Of a stretch of DNA of 64,000 nt, positions 62,892-64,000 are shown in pieces; position 1 is the first letter of the stretch, and every line of letters begins with the position of its first letter. The notes beneath the pieces are model-generated. The model made no database searches, was not told where the DNA came from, and saw only the letters and a program-made list of their open reading frames with translations. The stretch covers positions 3,348,001-3,412,000 of the forward strand of contig NZ_CP139976.1 in the NCBI RefSeq assembly GCF_034424625.1. Direction: 5' to 3'. The translations under genes and the position numbers were made by a program. The stretch comes from Janthinobacterium lividum. Lineage in GTDB: Bacteria > Pseudomonadota > Gammaproteobacteria > Burkholderiales > Burkholderiaceae_D.

Positions 62892-64000
62892 CTAGAATTT
62901 CAGCAGCGCGGCCGTCATGACCCCGCCGTACAGCACGAACAGGCTGCCCAGGCAGGCGCCAAAGCCATAGCGGGCGCGGCGGCGGCGCACCTGCTGCAGC
63001 GCCGTCCAGTTCATCGATACCGTGCCCAGCACGTTCAAGCCCGTGGCATCGCGCAGTTCGGCGGGACTGAGAAAGGTGGGGCGCACCTGGCTGATCAGGA
63101 GGGCCGTGGCGACGCCGGCCACCAGGGCCGCGCCCAGCGCCGCGCTGAACAGCAGCGGGCGGTTCGGGCCGACGGGCGCATATTGCACCGTGGGCGGGTC
63201 GATGATCTTGAAGGCCATCATCTCGGTGGTGGAACTGAGTTCGCCCGACAGCTTGGCCGCTTCGCGCCGGCCGATCAGCTTTTCATAGTTTTCCTTGTTG
63301 ATGATGTAGTCGCGGTTGAGCTGCGCCAGCTGCGACTCCACTTCGGGCACGGCATTGCTCTGCGCCAGCAGGCGCTCATTGCGCGCGCTGTATTCCTGCA
63401 CGCGGGCCTTGATGGCGGCCACCTTGGCATCCGCGTCCGTCAACGCCACCTTCAGCTGCTGCAGCATGGGGCTGTAGTTCTTGCCCGGGTCGCCGGCCGC
63501 CGTTTTCAGCTTGCTTTCCTCGATCTTGCGTTCTTCCAGCTGGGCCACCAGGCGCTTCGAGGCGATGATGTCGGGATGCAATTCCGTAAATTGCATGCGC
63601 AGGCTGTCGAGGTTCTTGTTGATCGACGCGATGCGCTCGTCGAGTTCGGGATTCGTGATGGCCGAAGCGTTCGGCTCCAGGTCGAGCACGGGCTCGTCGC
63701 CCTCGATCTGGCTCTGGATGGCCTTGCGCGATTGTTCCGCCTCGACCAGTTCCAGCTTGGCATTGTTCAGGCTATCGGATGACATCAGCAGCTGGCTGCC
63801 ATAATCGATGCCCTGGCGCGGCAGCAGCAGGTTGTTGCGGATCTTGAATTCCTTCACCAGGTTTTCCGCCGCGCTCAGCTTGTCCTCGTAATTCTTGATC
63901 TGCTCGTCGATGAATTGCACCGCCTTCTGCGTATCCCCTTTCTTGCCCTGGAAACTGCCTTCGACAAAGATGGTCAGCAGGCTTTGCACCACGTCGCGCA
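62892..64000 (-). CDS. XrtA system chain-length determinant (Wzz/PCP family), partial
   Basis: About 369 codons are present; the reading frame stays open to the window edge, so the N-terminal membrane helix and start lie beyond 64000. The visible part has DVVQSLLTIFVEGSFQGKKGDTQKAVQFIDEQIKNYEDKLSAAE, long coiled-coil helices (about 60-230), an RDYIINKENYEKLIGRREAAKLSGELSS segment, the PCP-type FKIIDPPTVQYAPVGPNRPLLFSAALGAALVAGVATALL closing helix, and a second C-terminal hydrophobic segment. It sets polymer length and gates export together with the tyrosine kinase. Family: exosortase A-linked polysaccharide chain-length determinant. Confidence 0.93.
   Translation of the reverse strand, partial: RDVVQSLLTIFVEGSFQGKKGDTQKAVQFIDEQIKNYEDKLSAAENLVKEFKIRNNLLLPRQGIDYGSQLLMSSDSLNNAKLELVEAEQSRKAIQSQIEGDEPVLDLEPNASAITNPELDERIASINKNLDSLRMQFTELHPDIIASKRLVAQLEERKIEESKLKTAAGDPGKNYSPMLQQLKVALTDADAKVAAIKARVQEYSARNERLLAQSNAVPEVESQLAQLNRDYIINKENYEKLIGRREAAKLSGELSSTTEMMAFKIIDPPTVQYAPVGPNRPLLFSAALGAALVAGVATALLISQVRPTFLSPAELRDATGLNVLGTVSMNWTALQQVRRRRARYGFGACLGSLFVLYGGVMTAALLKF

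Overview
The window is 64 kb of a high-GC chromosome, almost certainly from a betaproteobacterium of the Oxalobacteraceae (Janthinobacterium/Massilia/Duganella type). This is inferred from the gene set (LpxO, PurT, a large MCP, a complete exosortase A locus), the GC-rich codon use and the tightly overlapping operons. No rRNA, tRNA, CRISPR array or intact mobile element is visible.

Left part (1-20.3 kb), mixed chromosomal genes. In order: a MarR regulator cut by the window edge with two palindromes at its promoter; the lipid A hydroxylase LpxO; a hot-dog thioesterase; a methyl-accepting chemotaxis protein with a long structured leader; a CPBP-like membrane protein; an MFS exporter with a divergent LysR regulator and a DUF6000-like gene; and a lipoprotein of the class C beta-lactamase family. 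Next is a self-contained type I secretion locus (9.2-17.3 kb): a 1005-residue RTX-type calcium-binding protein made of three near-identical modules, followed by HlyB-, HlyD- and TolC-like genes. VOC, purT, DUF6678-like and SUFU-like genes follow.

Exopolysaccharide locus, left arm (20.3-41.0 kb). A leftward operon carries GNAT, acyl carrier protein, two exosortase-associated hydrolases, a glycosyltransferase and a TPR protein. It diverges from a rightward operon with AMP-forming ligase, PLP decarboxylase and an asparagine-synthase-like amidotransferase. A perfect FNR-type box lies between them. Then come a deacetylase and an O-antigen-ligase-like gene (leftward), and a GT2-GT4 fusion, flippase, glycosyltransferase, MBOAT acyltransferase and two tandem SGNH-like proteins (rightward). 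A 30-codon relic of a second MBOAT gene survives between the two SGNH copies.

Interruption (41.0-47.7 kb): ldhA, a TfoX-N protein, a small unknown gene, MepB, a Vat-like acetyltransferase, a DUF7832/DUF4304-like protein and a periplasmic serine hydrolase. Part of this block looks less GC-rich and carries an IS-like inverted repeat scar.

Exopolysaccharide locus, right arm (47.7-64 kb). This is one long leftward operon entering from the right edge: chain-length determinant (partial), tyrosine autokinase, outer-membrane protein, WecB-type epimerase, deacetylase, FemAB-like protein, glycosyltransferase, exosortase A fused to EpsI, glycosyltransferase, amidotransferase, glycosyltransferase and a glycosyltransferase-CapK fusion. 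Together the two arms would make sugar precursors, assemble, flip, polymerise, modify (acylation, deacetylation, amidation) and export an exopolysaccharide. Exosortase A would process PEP-CTERM proteins, none of which is encoded here.
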